This document shows, one piece after another, positions 1-14,564 of a stretch of 64,000 nt of DNA. The position numbers were made by a program, and so were the translations under genes. The notes under the pieces were generated by a model that ran no database searches, was not told the origin of the DNA, and saw nothing but the letters and a program-made list of their open reading frames with translations. This DNA is from Gordionus sp. m RMFG-2023 (taxonomy: Eukaryota > Nematomorpha > Gordioida > Chordodea > Parachordodidae): NCBI RefSeq assembly GCF_954871325.1, contig NC_088775.1:8285561-8349560 (forward strand), in the 5' to 3' direction. Numbering within the stretch: position 1 is the first letter of the stretch; every line of letters starts with the position of its first letter.

Positions 1-201
1 GCTAAAGTGATTTTTAAAATAAGAAATAAAATTACAAGGAAATGCAAAGTAACAAATATACTATAATTTTTTAATGTCATTTCCATAAAATTATACATTT
101 AAAATTTGATGGTCATACACCTCTTTACAAATGCATCAAAATTGTCGATTTATTTTTTTTAAAGTTTATAGACAAATCCTATTCTATCTTTCTTTCCTTC
201 T

Positions 202-363
<162 letters not shown>

Positions 364-1019
364 AGTTGTGATTTCAATTCGACTAAATCTGGTGTTCTTT
401 AATAATGAGATGTTGCCATGGAATAAATCAATTTTAAAGTTTCGTAATATAAATAAAATTGTTTGCAAGATCTTAAAAATGAATTCTCTAGACTTGTTTA
501 ATTTAAATATTCAACATATTATTAATCGTGCAATATTATTTACTGACATGTTAGATGAACGGGAAATGTTAGAATTTGTATTTGGATAAATTTATTCAAT
601 ATCAACAGAAAATAAAGGAAAAATTAAATAAATTTTTTTAAAGCTAAAAGTTAATATCAAGTACTTAATTCCGTTAAATTATTTTGTTATTCTCACTGAT
701 TTATTATAATACCACATGATATTAGGATATATCAAATTTTAATGAAGAAAATATTATCAATTACAGATGCGTTTGATTTTTTCATCTGAAATTGTTTCTT
801 CATCTATACAAGGATTTGCAAGCATATTATCCGTGATAAATATTTGTATAATAATTTTCTGCATCAGTAGCTGATAAATGAAGCCTATGAAACTATCCCA
901 AGTTGAACATAAATCGTCATTTATAAATTTGAAAAAAATGACATTCTACGTTTTGTTATTTCAACTAACTTATAAATATATCCCTTATAAATTCTTAATT
1001 TTTTTTAATTGTAAGTTTA

Positions 1020-1240
1020 TCTTAAATAAAAGGTCTTAAATAAAAGGTCTTAAATAAAAGGTCTTAAATAAAAGGTCTTAAATAAAAGGTCTTAATAAAA
1101 GGTCTTAAATAAAAGGTCTTAAATAAAAGGTCTTAAATAAAAGGTCTTAAATAAAAGGTCTTAAATAAAAGGTCTTAAATAAAAGGTCTTAAATAAAAGG
1201 TCTTAAATAAAAGGTCTTAAATAAAAGGTCTTAAATAGTC
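1020..1240. repeat. 14-bp minisatellite
   Basis: Roughly 15-16 head-to-tail copies of CTTAAATAAAAGGT. One unit near 1090 lacks a single A; the others read as identical. Such homogeneity suggests recent expansion or gene-conversion-like turnover. It has no coding potential. Confidence 0.95.
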
Positions 1241-4200
1241 ATTTCAAAGAGGTTTTACTATATAATTTGGAACTGGTACACAATAATTACTGATTAAATA
1301 TTATACTTAACTTAAATTTTTTTATTTATTCAATACTCATCTCTCAATTTCAGTTTTATAATGATAACTGTATTAAAATTTTTAGAAGATGAAATCAGGA
1401 TTTGGTTTTTAACTTTGTATCTGTAAAAAAAATTATGGACAAATATACTAAGCATAATATATTTATCCTTGGTGTTAATTACAATGCAGAAGCCTATAAT
1501 TGATTGAGAATTTTGTGAAATTTTAAATAATGAATATGATTTAATAATTTATGAAAAATTTAATGTTCTTCATTATATCTAGTCTTATGGCTTTTTTAAA
1601 TTTATAGATCAATAAAATACTTAATTGATAAACAGATGCATTTAAATCAAGTATTGACATTGTTATCAGTGTTGTTCAAATAACTATGACAATTCTAATT
1701 CCAATTAGTCAAGCTTTTAGCCTAAAGATTAATAAATTAAACACCTAATTTATCAAGTTATATTTTCATAAAGATCTATTCTACTCTTAAAACATTTAAT
1801 GATTTGGCGAAGAACTTCTTCAAAGGCGTCGGTGGTCAAATCAGGAAAAGGTAGGCGAAATCTAGCATACCCATTTTTGTTTTTGAATTTTTATTCAAAT
1901 CCTTAGATTTTACTCAAATAATCAATATTACTTTATTTTTTAATAGTAATGCAACTCAGGACTATGTGTTGCATTTATTCATACAATTATTTTATGCTCA
2001 TTTAAATACTAAAAAAAGGATGATCTAAATATATTTTATTTTATTTGAATTATTAGTTTTTTTTCAAAATTTGTTCATAAAATTTTAAAGGTGTAGAGAG
2101 TTCATTCCAACATTGAGTTGACCAGAGTTGGGCCAAAAGTAACAAACGTAACACTCCTGTTCTATCTTTTTAAAATCTAATGAAGAGTTTGTTTCCGTAT
2201 ATTTCTTGAGTAACGGAAAGTTTTTTTATTTTATTTTTTTTATTTCATTTTTAAATGATCACTGGCATTATCCTGTGTTCACAACACTGTGGTTAGGGAA
2301 TATAGTGTTTTCTGAAATTCTGCTGGAAGCCCCATGTCTTCCAAAATTAATCAAGACCACTTAGGATGACATTTAATAATTCCATGCTCTACTAGATAAA
2401 ACACTCTATATGGCATCCTGTTGATGCTAACTACTAAAATATTTAAACTTGAGAACTTATTGATCAAACTATATTTTCCAGCCTTTAAATGAAAAAAAAT
2501 GATTTTATGGAATAATATGAGGAGAGATTTTAGCACCTGCTAAAAAATTGGAAAAAGAGTAAACTTCTTATTATGCTCATTTGGTACCAATATTATTCAA
2601 GAAAAAATTATTAGCATCATCATCAGATCTTCGCTATTGCAGAATTATTTAAATGCTATATTAATTTAAATATTTGTTTATTTCACTATTTTTATTTAAT
2701 ATGGACTGGGAAAAGGATAAGACAAAATACATCATATGAGTAGAAACTAGAATTTCTAGTCATAATTTCGCATCCATTCTATAAATTACGCTGATTATTA
2801 TCCACTAAAAAAACTACTAGACCGAATTTAACTGGAATCTTATTGGGAAAAATATGTTTTTATCAAATACATGAATTAAAATTCATAGTATAAAAAAATA
2901 TAAACTAATATATGTTTATAGTTCATATTGCCTTTTAATATTTTAATGATTTGTATCAAAATAATTTAATGTAACTAAAAACTTTTGTAACTGTTACGTG
3001 TTCTGAAACAATAACATAACCGGTAATTTTTTTGACTAAAGTATCTTAACCGTTATATTTTTTAAATAACGGTAACCTTTACATTTTTGGAATAAGGTGC
3101 TCAATGACAATATTCTCGAATTTCTCTAAATACGAATAAATTAGAAAGGAATATAATTATATTTACTTTCCATTTCAACGACAATTACTAGTAAAATAGT
3201 CAAAAATTATTCATCATAGGTTTTATCGTAAAAAGAATTAATTAAATCCTTAAAATTTAAATAGGTCCTACCTCACTTTTTTAACTCTGCTTAAACGCTT
3301 GCAATGATAGTAGTTACAAGTGATAATTTTAGTTTCTATCTCTTAACATTGAGAGCTCATGTTGAAGAAAAGAACTAACATTGCTTTTGTAGTAAGCATG
3401 ATTTGCTCAAGCGATGCAAAATTAATCGCTAGAGAAACCTTAACTGATTCATCACTGCTATATTACTTTTTTAAATATAAGCAAACAGCTGTTGCGATTT
3501 TTCATCATTTCCCTCCGTATATATAAATTATACCTATTATTGGCTTGCTTTTGTAAATTACGCAGCGATTAATTTCACCTAGAGTAAATCGGGCTTATTA
3601 GAAATGTAGCGTAAAACGAGAGCTTAATTCTGAACCAATCCTTATAAATACAAAATAAAATCACATGTTATTCTTATTCTACTTAATATTTTTTTAAAAT
3701 TTTGATATCAAAAAAAAATATTTTGATCTTTAAAAGTCTAATTTTTTTTTTAAATGAACCTATTTTTAATTAAAATACTTATTATAGAATTCTACATTTT
3801 TGCTTTGATGTAATAGTCATGATACCAAAAAATCTTAAAATCTCAGCTCTGTATAAATAATTCTTAAATATTTTCAGCTACATGTAAATATATTTTGAAC
3901 ATCGATATATTCACTCGAATTTTCGATTTTCTATCAAATTCCAATCGTTTATTTATAAAAAAAATAATTAGTCATTATATTTCGTTTAAAATGCATAATG
4001 TTATTAATGAGTTACTCATATTTTCATAGTGTAGTACTAAATTATTATTTAAAAAAATTAATATTAAGGGTTTTGGGTCTTTTTATATTTTATTTTAAAT
4101 TAAAATGATCATTGTTTTACCTCCACATGTCGCGTTAAGTACTAAAGTGATTAAATAATTTAAAATAATAAAAAACGGAAAATAATATGAAATAAAATAA

Positions 4201-5990
4201 TCCTGATTACACATATAAACTCGAAATATATGACTCATATGATTTTTATAATAAATTGACCATTTATTTAACTCATTTATGAATGCACTAAAAGTTTAAT
4301 AGATGTGGAATTTATTCCATTAAGACCTTGAATAGAAGTGGTTGTCTAGCTTACACACATAAAAATTAGAAAATATGGGCTAGAAAACTCAACTCAGAAG
4401 AGATTTACTCTATTTAGAAATTTATAATAAAAATGTTTGTTAAAAATGGATGCTGACGTGTTAGATTTTTAATATATCGCCCTAAATTTTGCAAAATACA
4501 TTCTCAATTTTCTACATTTTAATTAGCACATTTTGAAATGAATTCTCCTCTCTCTGTTATATAAAACATGCCGGATAAAAACTTGTATTTTCTATGAGGC
4601 AGGAACCCTTAATATAAAACATTAATAAGTTTTTTGAAAGTAGTTATTCTTATATAAAATTATTGATGTGGTATAGCCAGTTGTGACATGGAAAAATTTT
4701 AACAAGAAATAATTAAGTGGCATAAATTATACCATCCATTAATGTGATTGATATTGATAATAAAATATCTGTTTTGATTATATTAAATTTAACCCTTTAA
4801 ACTTGTGAGTTAATTTGGCGTCATCAATTTGCAAGATTTTATAATCGCTAAGTACGCAAAGATTTAATTTGACATTACATTATAACTATAGAATAAATTT
4901 AATAGTATTACTCAGATTAATATAGACTTCGCTTGTATTTTATTACGTTTTAACTTTTTTCCTTAAGTTTTTATGATATACATTCTATTACTAGTGGATT
5001 ACACATAGAATCTGACAATATTTATTAAAATGCTATCATTTATTCTTAAACACATTATTTTTATATTAAGGAGCCCTTAGATGCTATATGGAATCGTTAT
5101 ACCTTTTATAAATACATTGTAAAATAAAATTCTAACTAAATATTTCCCATCTATGAAGTATATAAATATAGATTTACTTAAAAAACATTTTTTACTCATT
5201 AAAAAAAGTTGGAGCGGAGAACCTTATTGGGTAAAAAAATGTATGAGCGAATTTTAGCATTTTCTAGCATCCCTACTAGAATAGTACTAGGTATTGTTAT
5301 GATATCAGAAAATAAAATGACTCATTATTTATTATTTTTTAAATTATTTTTACGATTTGAATTATCCTTTACATAGACACTTTTATTTAATTAAAATTTT
5401 TAATAAAATAGATTATTTCTTGATTTTTAGTCAGAAAACAATTATTATCACGAATTCTGTAACATCATTCTTTAAAATCCATGAACCCCCTTGTCATTTA
5501 TTCTACATCCTGATGGGCTTGAAAGCTTATAAAGTAGAAATTCTTACAATAATATTGTTAAAGATTTGATTATAATTGCTCATTATACTAATTTAAATAT
5601 AATGCAACTGATGGTATGGTGAAAGAGGGATCAGAATGTGATTCAATAAAAACTGTTGTCAAGTAAACTATCTCTCAGGAGAAAGTTATTAAGAAAACGA
5701 TCATTGCCTTAATACAAAAATAATAAAATTTAGATAGGAATGGAATTCTCAGCATGAAAGTTGCACTTTGTTAAAATGCTAAAAGATATTGTTTTATTCC
5801 CCTTTCATAAATCCATTTTTGTAGGTTAAATAGAGATTTTTTCATATAAAAATGTGGTAATGAAAGGTTAAATATAATGGTTTGTAAATCTTTGAGAGTA
5901 ATTTAATTAACAATGATATAATAATTTTTATGTTATTGTAACACTATTACATCTTATATAAAAGCATAATATATTATATATATTAAAACC
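1241..5990. other. A+T-rich non-coding stretch
   Basis: Long A+T-rich DNA with no open frame that has a recognisable domain. A member of a dispersed repeat with the motif GTACTAAAGTGATT lies near 4138-4290. The open stretches near 2351-2536 (-) and 5357-5569 (+) are short, low in complexity and unlike any family I recognise. Confidence 0.5.
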
Positions 5991-6390
5991 AGGCGAGTAA
6001 CCAGGGTGGGGGGGAGGGGAACTCTCCCCATAGTAAACTTGTTTGTTCTCTTAATTTTAAGCTAATAAAAATTTCCCCTCTACACATCTTCCAACCCCCT
6101 TTCCCCCAAAAATGTATCCAATATAACATTATAAGGAAGAATTTCAAAAAAAAAATGTTAAAAGTTAACTTTTTATAATAACGATATTTAAAATTATTAG
6201 AAAAAAAACATTTTAATAAAAATAGAAATGAACCAATATTTTTAAAAAAATTCTTTATTTTGTCCTTTTCGAATTGCTGATCCAAGGATCTTTCGCTCTA
6301 ATAAATTTTAAAAATACATCCCTACCAATAAAGATCCTTGGGTCCGCACAAATTTGAAAAGGTGGGAATTAGCAAAATCCTGGAAACGCC
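5991..6390. repeat. ~400-bp dispersed element, copy 1
   Basis: This resembles 14186-14564 along its length in the same orientation: shared pyrimidine/purine-rich ends, a shared internal stretch (AAGCTAATAAAA) and a shared ATTATAAGG segment. Its ends are roughly inverted: GGCGAGTAACCAGGG on the left and the complement of TCCTGGAAACGCC on the right. It is probably a short non-autonomous DNA transposon. The family is unknown to me. Confidence 0.6.
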
Positions 6391-9300
6391 TATATTTTAA
6401 ACTAACCATAATGCGCCTCAGGAGTTTAGCCAACATCTAGTATAAGTGATAACATCAAAACCATTAACTCTAACCATTTAACTCAAAGCCCACATCATGT
6501 CTTAAAATTCTTTAAAAAATAAATAGAAATATGATTTTAATTTTTTAGTTTATAAAATCAGCTCAGGTATAAATCTATCTCTAATTATAGATACATTTAT
6601 TTTTTAATTTGTTATTAAATGTTAGATAAAAAAATTTTAATAAATTTTCTGAATGTTGGAGGGGTGTAATTGCTCATTCATGTTTCCATACTAAATTAGA
6701 GGACTTAGATAAAAAAAATTTGAATGTAATATATATTCAATAGTTTAAGGTTATTACTTATATTTTCAATGTAACGTTCTAAAGTGATGAAAATTTTTTT
6801 AATAATTAAACACATCAAAATAAAATATTCAATCTAATAATATCGTTTAGAAACTCAAGTTCTTCATTTTCATTGCGCTCATTTTGAATTATGAATCAAA
6901 ATCACCTATTTTTATATTCTAAGTTAACTTTAAACATATCTAAAATGGCAATTTTAAGAATACTGTATTTGTTTGTTTAGTTGGAATACAAAATTTTTTG
7001 GGATATAGATAAATTTACACCAAAGTTTATAGTAAAAAATTGTACAATTGATAATATAGGTATATTCCTTATCGCATTCTAGAATATATTTCTGTTTAAA
7101 CAATTTTGAGGTTCAAAAATTGCCCACAGTAAATGATTTAGAAAGATTCTGAATATCTGTAAATTTCTTATACCAATATACGAAATATATTTACGATTAT
7201 ATATGTATTTCAATTTATACATAAATTTTATGAATTACTATCATTTTCTCTCATTTGTACTATATGATTTTTAAAAATTAAATTATATTAAACTAGATTT
7301 AAACAATATTGATAATATATTATCTAACAATAAGTATATTGGGAGGAGAAGCAACACTTAATTTTTTTAAATATCTTGAAAATATTGATCCAAATTTTAT
7401 CATTTTGCTAATCACCTTTTCCTGGTGTATGTCAGTTTAAGTTAATGGGGTTTTTAAATTTTTTTTATACTGCATAGAGTTTATTTTAAGCCATGAAATA
7501 AACTATTTTTTCTAACACTATTTGAGTCATTATATTGTATATATCATAATAGTTTTCGTGTTTAGAGTAATAATTCAATTACATAAATCATAATGCGCGT
7601 TTACTAAAATTAATTTTTAAAAATTGAAAATATAAAAGCATAAAAAAAAACAAATTTAATCACCAGAGTTTAAAAAAATCCCCAAATTTGAACAAATTTT
7701 TTAAAATATATTTTTCATTTTAAAATATATTTTATGCATGAAAATAAATTAAGATTTACTTATAAAAAAAATTTTAACATTTAAGGTTCAAAAAATATCT
7801 TCAATTTTAAAGATTTTTTCTAATCTGGTTAAAACATATTATGTCAATTTCATCAAAACCGAATATGGATTTTTCTCTTTTATTTGGTTTTATGATTATA
7901 ATTTATAACATTTTATTTTTATTAAAATATATCAAGTTTTTTCGAAGATTATAATTTTTCTTTTATTACATTCCTCTGTGGCAAAATTCTCTTAACATAA
8001 ATAAAATATTAAATTATTTAATTTTATGTATAATCATTGCTTTTCTATTCATAATAATAATGATAAATAATATTATTATTTACTCTGATTTTCTATTTCA
8101 ATTTCTGTAAAACAGACAAAATATATCGGTTTTTTAATAACGAGTTGATATTAAAATTCTATCAAGATAAGGTTTACTCTCAAATATAGGGCCACCGAGA
8201 GTTATATTTGATAATAATTTCCTCTATCAATGTGTTTTTGAAATATAACCCTTCCAAAGTTACATTTTTATTAGCAGGATATGGTTTTATATCCCATCAG
8301 AATAATATCCCATTTTAAAAAAATATCCCAAATAAAAAAGAACACTATTTGAAACATGGAGTTAAAGTAAACGGTTTAAAATTCTTTTTTCATTTCTTGT
8401 GATATGAAACCGGAAACATAACCTAAAACTCTTGGAACCATGAGGTTGTTCCTAATATATTGTTAGCTCTTATTAAATCTAATGACTCAATAAAATTTAA
8501 TTACTTATTTTCTGGAGATTTTCTAAAATAAGAAATTATTTGTTAAATAATTTGAAAAGATGTTTATATTAATTCTAAAAATATTTAGCGGAAATCATGA
8601 ACAATTTTTTTTAAAATCAAGCGATTAAAAAATTTTTATGGCATAAAGTTAAGAAGAATTCTCATAAAACATAAAAATATTTTTAAAATATTGGAAACAA
8701 CGTTTAGAAAATATGATAATAAATTATCTCTACCTGTATAAACTAAAATGTAAAATACCACATAAATACATATTTAAATTAATTACATTTAATATTATCG
8801 CGTTAAAATCAAACATTATGTTTATTTAAATTTAAAAAAATAAATCTTTTAGGAAATATAGAACATGTATACAATATTTATACTAATCCCATAAATTTCA
8901 GACACTTTTATAATGAAGGTCTAAACTTATTAAATATATATTGAATTTTCCATTTATATATGTTTTCTAAAGAGGAAATGAGTTATTATAAAATACATTT
9001 CAAATTTAAATAATACGAGGTAAATGAAAACATAAAAATTATATAATCACTCTCAAAAATTAGAAATTTACTAATTATATATACATACATTATGCTGTTA
9101 AAGAATTTATCCGGTTGCTTTTTTCTTTGAAATGCATGATGTAGTATCTGCAGGATTTAAAAAAGTTTCAACATAATTTTCAATGAAAGTAGAAGACTTG
9201 GACATCCTGAGCCATGCAGGATTTAGGTCTGGATTAACTCACGTTTTAAAAAATTACGCTCCCCAGATTCTCGAAACAATGATATATCATCTATAATCTT

Positions 9301-10280
9301 TACTTATTATGATTTTGGTCTTCTAATCAACATTTTTATAAATATGAGCCCAACACATGAGAATTTATTAGCAAAAAAGAAAGGTAGCCCAATGTGAATA
9401 ACTTTTACTGCATCTGATATTAATACATTTAACAGAATTTCTATTTTATATAATCCAGAAATATGGTTAATTTTTTTTTGGTTTATTCCTATCATTTCTA
9501 GGTTCTATATAGAATTCAAATAATATGAACAATGGTTGTTAAAAATATTATAAATTATAAAATAAAATTTAACCAAAATTTTATATATTATATTATTTTA
9601 AAATAGAAGAGATTTAATTATACCCATTTATGACATTTTTATTCTTTTTTTTTTTTTAAATTTCACGCCAAATAATAAAGTACACGTAAACTTGATAATA
9701 TTGATACAAAATCTTATATAATGAAAATAACATTTTGCAAAACAGCAAAATACCTTCTATATATCTATGCCCCCTCCCCCATGACCGTAAACTACATGTT
9801 TTAATTAGTGTAACAAATAATTCATATATATGACAGGCACAAGAAGAAAAAAATTATAAATAAATTTACAAATCATTGTCACCACATGGACTTTTACCTT
9901 ATGACATAAATAAATAGCTATATTAATATTTTTATTACCTAGTTGAAACTTTCTCGCTAATTAGTTATAAATAATAAATTAAATATGATTAAATGAATAA
10001 ATTATAAATCAATTTTATAAAATTTTTACCAAATCTTCTGAATTTTCGCCCTAAATTAATTTTAATATCAAAAAATGTTACATTTAACAACTAGCATAAT
10101 TTCTAAATTTTTAATGAATAAGAATGCGCTCTGACTTATAGCTGACTTTATATATTATTATCTATCTTTCTTTAATATAAAAAGATCTATTCGAACAAGA
10201 TATTTTAATTGCTCGTTGGAATAAATAAGAGTTTTTTTTCTGTATTCGCGAAATATATGGTTAAAGAAGTAATTCATTAT
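6391..10280. other. A+T-rich non-coding stretch
   Basis: I see no gene, RNA gene or clear element here. The composition is dominated by A/T runs. Open stretches (for example 9307-9495 on -) are short and match no family that I recognise. Confidence 0.5.
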
Positions 10281-10499
10281 TAGTGTTGTTAAACGGCTCT
10301 TTTTGAGCCGATTTTTAAAAACGGCTAACTCAATACTTCATCCGGAAAAATATTACCAAAGCCTGAAGATTTTGCTCATAGAAGGAACAAAGGTCTAGAC
10401 ATATTATCGAAATCTTGAGACAGGCAATATTTTTCTAATTAAAATATTGATTAGCCGTTTTAAAAAATCGGCACAAAACGAGCCGTTTAACAACACTAA
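10281..10499. mobile_element. Palindromic MITE family P, copy 1
   Basis: This is the best-preserved copy of a ~215-bp near-palindrome. It starts TAGTGTTGTTAAACGGCTC and ends GAGCCGTTTAACAACACTA. The inner arms pair GATTTTTAAAAACGGCTAA with TTAGCCGTTTTAAAAAATC. A short loop in the middle contains an AAGGTCTAGACAT-type core. TA at each outer edge is compatible with a Tc1/mariner-type target duplication. It has no coding capacity. Confidence 0.85.
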
Positions 10500-10936
10500 T
10501 TTTTATAAATTGTTAAATTTTAGCTGCTATTGATAAAATTTATAAATATACTTATCTGATCCTTTTGTTCTATAAAGTTGAAAAAGTTTAAAATAATATT
10601 ATTATTAATTATTATGATATTTTTGAATAAATTACCTTTAGTAAGATCAGAAACTTGATTAATAAATAGACGAAAGGTTTAAATTGGAGAATTTAGAAGC
10701 ATATTGTGTTTGAAAACCCCTTAAACTTTTTCTTGCAATCAATTATTCTAGTAAAGCTTATACAAATAAGTTTAAGCCTATATGAGTAAAACGCGTTTTA
10801 TTTAATTGATTTTAACTTAATATCGACTATTGCCTCATGGCTTTATTATATATATTATAATATAATTTACCATTTGTACTGCCAAATATTTCTACTGTTG
10901 TGTTTATCATTAAAATATAATATAAAAAAATATGCT

Positions 10937-11144
10937 TATTTAATGGCTCGATTTGAGTAGATTTTTAAAAACGGCTAACACAGTATTTTAGTAAGGAAAG
11001 TATTACTTAAGATCAGATTTGGCTAATAGATGTCCAAACCTTTGTGCCATCTATTAGCAAAATCTTCAGGACTGCACAATATTTTTCTGGATAAAATATT
11101 GAGTTCGCTGTTTTTAAAAATCGGATATGCTGTTTAACAACATT
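10937..11144. mobile_element. Palindromic MITE family P, copy 2
   Basis: Same family as 10281-10499 but more diverged. It begins near TTTAATGGCTCGATTTGAG and ends near TGTTTAACAACATT. The two central arms, ATAGATGTCCAAACCTTTG and its partner around 11045-11065, still pair. It lies only about 440 bp from copy 1. Confidence 0.75.
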
Positions 11145-14100
11145 CTCCAATAAATTTAAATATTTACTTTATAATGATTTTATAGATCAAATTTTAAAAA
11201 AAATAAATAATGCCATTATAATTTAGCAAAATTTTAGAAAAATTGCACTATGGCGCCAACAGGCATATGTCTCCTTTTAAAAAATAAATTGCGAAGAGTG
11301 ACACTCAAATTTTGTCTGCTATGATATGATACATTTTAAAGTTATTTAAATTTCATTTTTTTTTAAAAAAATTTTTTTATTCTTTTTGATTTTAATAAAT
11401 TTTTGTTTATAATATTAAAATTAACATATCAAATATAAAATAAAATAAAACATTATTTTATAAAAACGGAGGTAGGACAAAATATTTATTTGTAGGTTTT
11501 GTTTTAAAAAATAGTATTCTTTTGGTTCTGATGAAAGAGCTCTTATCTTATCGCCTATATTTTTTAAGAATTTTAAAGTTCTTGGCATATGTCCAAGGGA
11601 AGAGATAACGATCAATGTAAAAATATAATTTGTGAATATATCCAGTTATTATAAATTGCCATTACATAACTATTACATAATATTTAAAACCGATATCAAA
11701 TAACTATTTTATCAGAAAATATCGCTAGTTTTATAAGAAAGCTTTCAGCTAAATAGTAAAACTAAATTAAGATATACAATTTTATAACTGCAAACTTAAT
11801 TTCTTCCAACAATGAAAAAAAACAATTTTTGATGATCTTGTTCAAAAGAATGCCCCTTCTTGAAAAATATAATGGGCCCCATTGTAAAAAAAGTTAATGA
11901 TAAACTTCCCCTTTTGCCTTATAATGATATTAACCACAACAAAAGTTCCCTATGATAAAATTTTAAACTATAAATAAATTCCACATTCCCTTTCTCAAGT
12001 AAATATTTTCTTAAAAAAGTAATTTTATGTAAAAATATGCAAATGATACAGAATTAGAAGTGATAAGTGTTATCTTTACGCGATTTATATAAAACAAATT
12101 CTCAGAAGCTGCCGATATTTAGGTATTTTAAATTTATATACTATTTTGGATTTATGTGATAATAGTTTAGTAGAAAAATATAAATTTTTTACATAATTCC
12201 GTGGCCAGTCTCGCTATTTATATAAAATAAATATTATCTATAAATAAAATAAGAGAGCGAGGCAAATTAGACAAATTTTTCATTTTTGATAAAAATAAAT
12301 AATGAGCTAAAAAATTGTTTTAGTGAGATATTCACATAATTTGTTCCCTATTTTAAACCATTATAAACTTGAGATGTATTTTGGTAAGCCATTATTTCTA
12401 TCTATACTTTAATGGTATGATTTCAAATGTTTAACTAAAGTATCAATTTTAAACTTTGCATAAATACCCCAAAAATAAATAAATCTTTTTCAAATAAATT
12501 TAAATAGATATTTTTCTGCATACCTCTCTGAAAGTAAATATAAGTGTTATTATTAGAGATTTTAACAATTTTTTTTAAAAAATATTTTAATCTTGTTCAA
12601 AAAAATTAATTAAAGTTATAACCATCACAAATCTATTAAATGCTTCCACTTGAGAAAATACGATATCGCTTTTGTTATTAACACGATTATCACATATCAC
12701 CGCAATCTCAAAAATACCACAGTTTAGTTATTTAGCACATTTTTCTTATATCCCAATTTCTATTAGAGAAAAATTTAATGTTTATAGTTCCTAAAATTTA
12801 AAGAGTTTGGCGTTTTATTTTAGACAAGATATATTAATAGGTAATATAAAAATTAATTAACGGCGTCTTTTTCTGTTAAAAACGCATGAAAGTTTATGCT
12901 TTCATTTTAAAAAAATTTGTCACTTAAACAATAAAGCTTCTTTTTTTTAGAAAAATACAAAGATATACACTTTCGCTTAATTTGTAAGCACTAATGTACT
13001 AACAAATGGAGTTGGTAGTAATTTTGGAAGAATAAATTTTTTTTAAAACAAAACATTTTTAATTTTTATGAAATTGTGCCAATGAATACCAATACCAAGG
13101 GAATGTTTCATATGTAAATGTATAAAAAATTTTATTCTAATTAAAAAGTGTTACATTGATTTTTGGTCTCTAGTACTAAGCGATATATTTTAAAAAAAAT
13201 AGTATTAAATTAGAGAAATAAAAGGCGTCGTAAAAAATATAAAATAAGCGCGATATTAATAGTAAATGACAAACAATTGGGAAAAGAAAAGGTAGTCATC
13301 TTTTTCTATATTAATTCTTTCATAATTATTTACAAATACATTCTTATTCAATACGTATTTTTTTCTATAAAATGGCCATAAATGAATATGTCAAGGCCCT
13401 CACGTGATACCTTATTATAAAAAACGATTTTATAATATAAATAAAGTATCTTGCGAAAAGCCCTTTGGTTTTTCTAATTTAAAAAATAATTTTTGACACA
13501 CTTAAAAGTTCGAAGCCTTATCTCATAAGAATAATTGGTAAGCTAATGTATATTAATTTATAAATTTTATTTTAAATTCTATTCACGATGAAATTTAAGA
13601 ATGATTGATTTTAATAAAGAAAAATTGATTCCATTAAAAGATTAAAGCATCATCATAGCTATTAAATCGTGAATGAAATTCAGTCTTGGACATAATTATT
13701 ATAAAGAAATAAAATCAGCCTTGGACATATAAGGAATTATGAAATTTGCATTGGGTCAATTTTAAAACCACTCCATTTATTTAAATTTATTTCATTAATT
13801 CATGTTTTCCTTCATTTAATTTGAGTTAGTGCTTATTTAACTTTTAATAAATATAAATAAAATTTATTTTAAATTTGTTTTTTTTAAAATGAAGCATAAA
13901 TAAATATTGTGTTACTCCAATTTTGAATAGTTAGAACTAGAGAGTTGCAATTATTTAAAATAAAAAAAAGGATTATACTATGGTTTAAATCATAAATTCA
14001 AGAGGAGTGTCAATCATTTCTCTTTGAATATAATTATTGATTATAGTCCAACTCAAGGAAATTACGGTTATAACAGCTGACTTATTTAAATTTATAGTCG

Positions 14101-14185
14101 TATGATGAATTATCAAATATGACAGAATAAAAATGTTTAAATTTTATTTTTAACCATTTGTAATATATCTTAAACCCTAACCTCA
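11145..14185. other. A+T-rich non-coding stretch
   Basis: No supportable gene. The short open stretch at 11421-11615 (-) has no recognised homology. Confidence 0.5.
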
Positions 14186-14564
14186 GGCTGGTAGCCAATG
14201 TGGGTGGGGGAAATTTTACCCCTCATCGCAAATTTGACTGTTCTAGTAAATATAATTTTAAGCTAATAAAAACTCCCCTCCCTCTAGTACTTCCTTCTCT
14301 CCAATAAATTTAAACAATTTATCATTATAAGGTAAACTTTAAAAGAAAAATTAGTAAAAGTTAATAACTTTTAAAATAACAGCTATGATTCAAAATTTGT
14401 CGAAAAAAGCAATTTTATGAAAAAAAATGAAAACCCAAAATTATTTTTATAAAAATCTATCTTAAGGCTTATAATAAGTGGACTTAAAGATTTTCAATAA
14501 AATTTGTAGGGAAAAAAATTTATCTAATAATGCATTCCCCCCTCTGCCTAAATCCTGGATATGC
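14186..14564. repeat. ~400-bp dispersed element, copy 2
   Basis: Partner of 5991-6390. Its right end reads, on the complement, GGCATATCCAGGATTTAGGC followed by a G-run, a terminus style common in invertebrate non-autonomous DNA transposons. The left end (GGCTGGTAGCCAATGTGGG) is only a weak inverted match. Confidence 0.6.

Noticed and set aside
5983-6285. 100-residue - strand frame at 6 kb
   Set aside because: It lies within a dispersed repeat (5991-6390); the peptide is A/T-run derived (Lys, Phe, Asn) and no such frame exists in the second copy at 14186.
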